Source: CAYZWU01 sp964482235 (GTDB lineage Bacteria; Planctomycetota; B15-G4; CAYZWU01). From it: a stretch of 64,000 bases of DNA. The stretch covers positions 62,001 through 126,000 of the forward strand of contig CAYZWU010000002.1 of NCBI GenBank assembly GCA_964482235.1. Reading direction: 5' to 3'. Shown here in pieces: positions 63,738-64,000 of this stretch (its first letter is position 1; each line of letters starts with the position of its first letter). A model generated the notes under the pieces. The model saw nothing but the letters and a program-made list of their open reading frames with translations. It made no database searches and was not told the origin of the DNA. The translations under genes were made by a program, and so were the position numbers.

Positions 63738-64000
63738 ATGATCGAAGTGAGCGCACCGGGAAAGCTGATCCTCGCCGGGGAGTGGAGCGTGCTCGAGAAG
63801 GGGAATCCGGGCATCGTCACCGCCGTGAACAGGCGTATCCACGTGGCGCTGGAGGAAAGCGAGAGCATCCGCGCGACGGCCGTCGATTTCCACATCCACG
63901 ATATCGGCGGAGAGCTCGAGGGGGACAGGTTTCGATGGCAGGGCGATCTCACGGACGATCAGGAGAAGAAGCTCCTGTTCATGAGGGGTGCCATCGAAGC
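63738..64000 (+). CDS. GHMP kinase, probably phosphomevalonate kinase (3' truncated by window)
   Basis: The frame begins at an ATG at 63738 with GGGCGGG about 6-9 bases upstream and stays open to the right edge. The 87 visible residues begin MIEVSAPGKLILAGEWSVLE then GNPGIVTAVNRRIHV, the N-terminal pattern shared by mevalonate and phosphomevalonate kinases (APGKL.L.GE..V). The Glu-Trp-Ser-Val reading fits phosphomevalonate kinase best. Together with mvaD this places a mevalonate pathway here. The catalytic glycine-rich loop lies beyond the window. Confidence 0.8.
   Translation, partial: MIEVSAPGKLILAGEWSVLEKGNPGIVTAVNRRIHVALEESESIRATAVDFHIHDIGGELEGDRFRWQGDLTDDQEKKLLFMRGAIE

Noticed and set aside
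1..64000. TGA used as a sense codon throughout the genome
   Set aside because: Many genes end in TGA with tight ATGA or TGATG overlaps to the next gene (for example at 8529-8531, 54157-54159, 61542-61544), so TGA is a normal stop here.

Overview
The window is about 64 kb of high-GC bacterial DNA with no rRNA, tRNA, CRISPR array or transposase that I can see. The gene content points to a Planctomycetota-like or neighbouring environmental lineage. Signs of this are a TIGR02999-type ECF sigma factor, a second ECF sigma factor next to a Ser/Thr kinase fused to a formylglycine-synthase-like domain, many secreted carbohydrate-related enzymes (DUF4838, DUF4091, a sialate O-acetylesterase/SGNH fusion, a sulfatase-like protein), large surface lipoproteins and a very long alpha-2-macroglobulin. 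Taxonomy is inferred from gene families only.

Layout. 1-10.8 kb: a truncated gene, a secreted lipoprotein, a DUF4838 lipoprotein, a large MscS-type channel translationally coupled to a rubredoxin, and a membrane-anchored protein with carboxypeptidase-regulatory-like repeats. 11-14 kb: a BlaR1/BlaI sensor-repressor pair with a three-site operator array, then an ECF sigma factor. 14-20 kb: a sodium/solute symporter, a membrane sulfatase-like protein, an acyltransferase-like membrane protein, a 36-38 bp repeat cluster and galM. 20.5-33.4 kb: the alpha-2-macroglobulin, a TPR/zinc-ribbon protein, a double esterase and a DUF2891 lipoprotein. 33.5-40.1 kb: a CaCA antiporter, a DUF4091 protein and the sigma/kinase pair.

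40.3-48.9 kb is the most interesting part, a multiheme cytochrome island. On the minus strand lie a lipoprotein cytochrome (8 CXXCH motifs), a tetraheme cytochrome, an outer-membrane beta-barrel and a 17-CXXCH cytochrome. Divergent from them is a single protein with 19 CXXCH motifs plus a cytochrome b-type membrane domain. Together they could carry electrons from quinol across the periplasm and through the outer membrane, as in the porin-cytochrome and ext systems of metal-reducing bacteria. The lipoprotein cytochrome is interrupted by an in-frame TGA followed at once by a hairpin fitting the bacterial SECIS rules, so it is a strong candidate selenoprotein.

48.9-61.8 kb: a hybrid histidine kinase, then a type IV pilus/type II secretion-like operon (degenerate receiver, assembly ATPase, platform protein, pilin, PilM-PilN fusion, PilO-like, PilP-like, secretin with a HEAT-like extension, small lipoprotein). 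62-64 kb: mevalonate-pathway genes (mvaD and the start of a GHMP kinase, probably phosphomevalonate kinase) flank a small secreted protein whose reading frame is also interrupted by a TGA.
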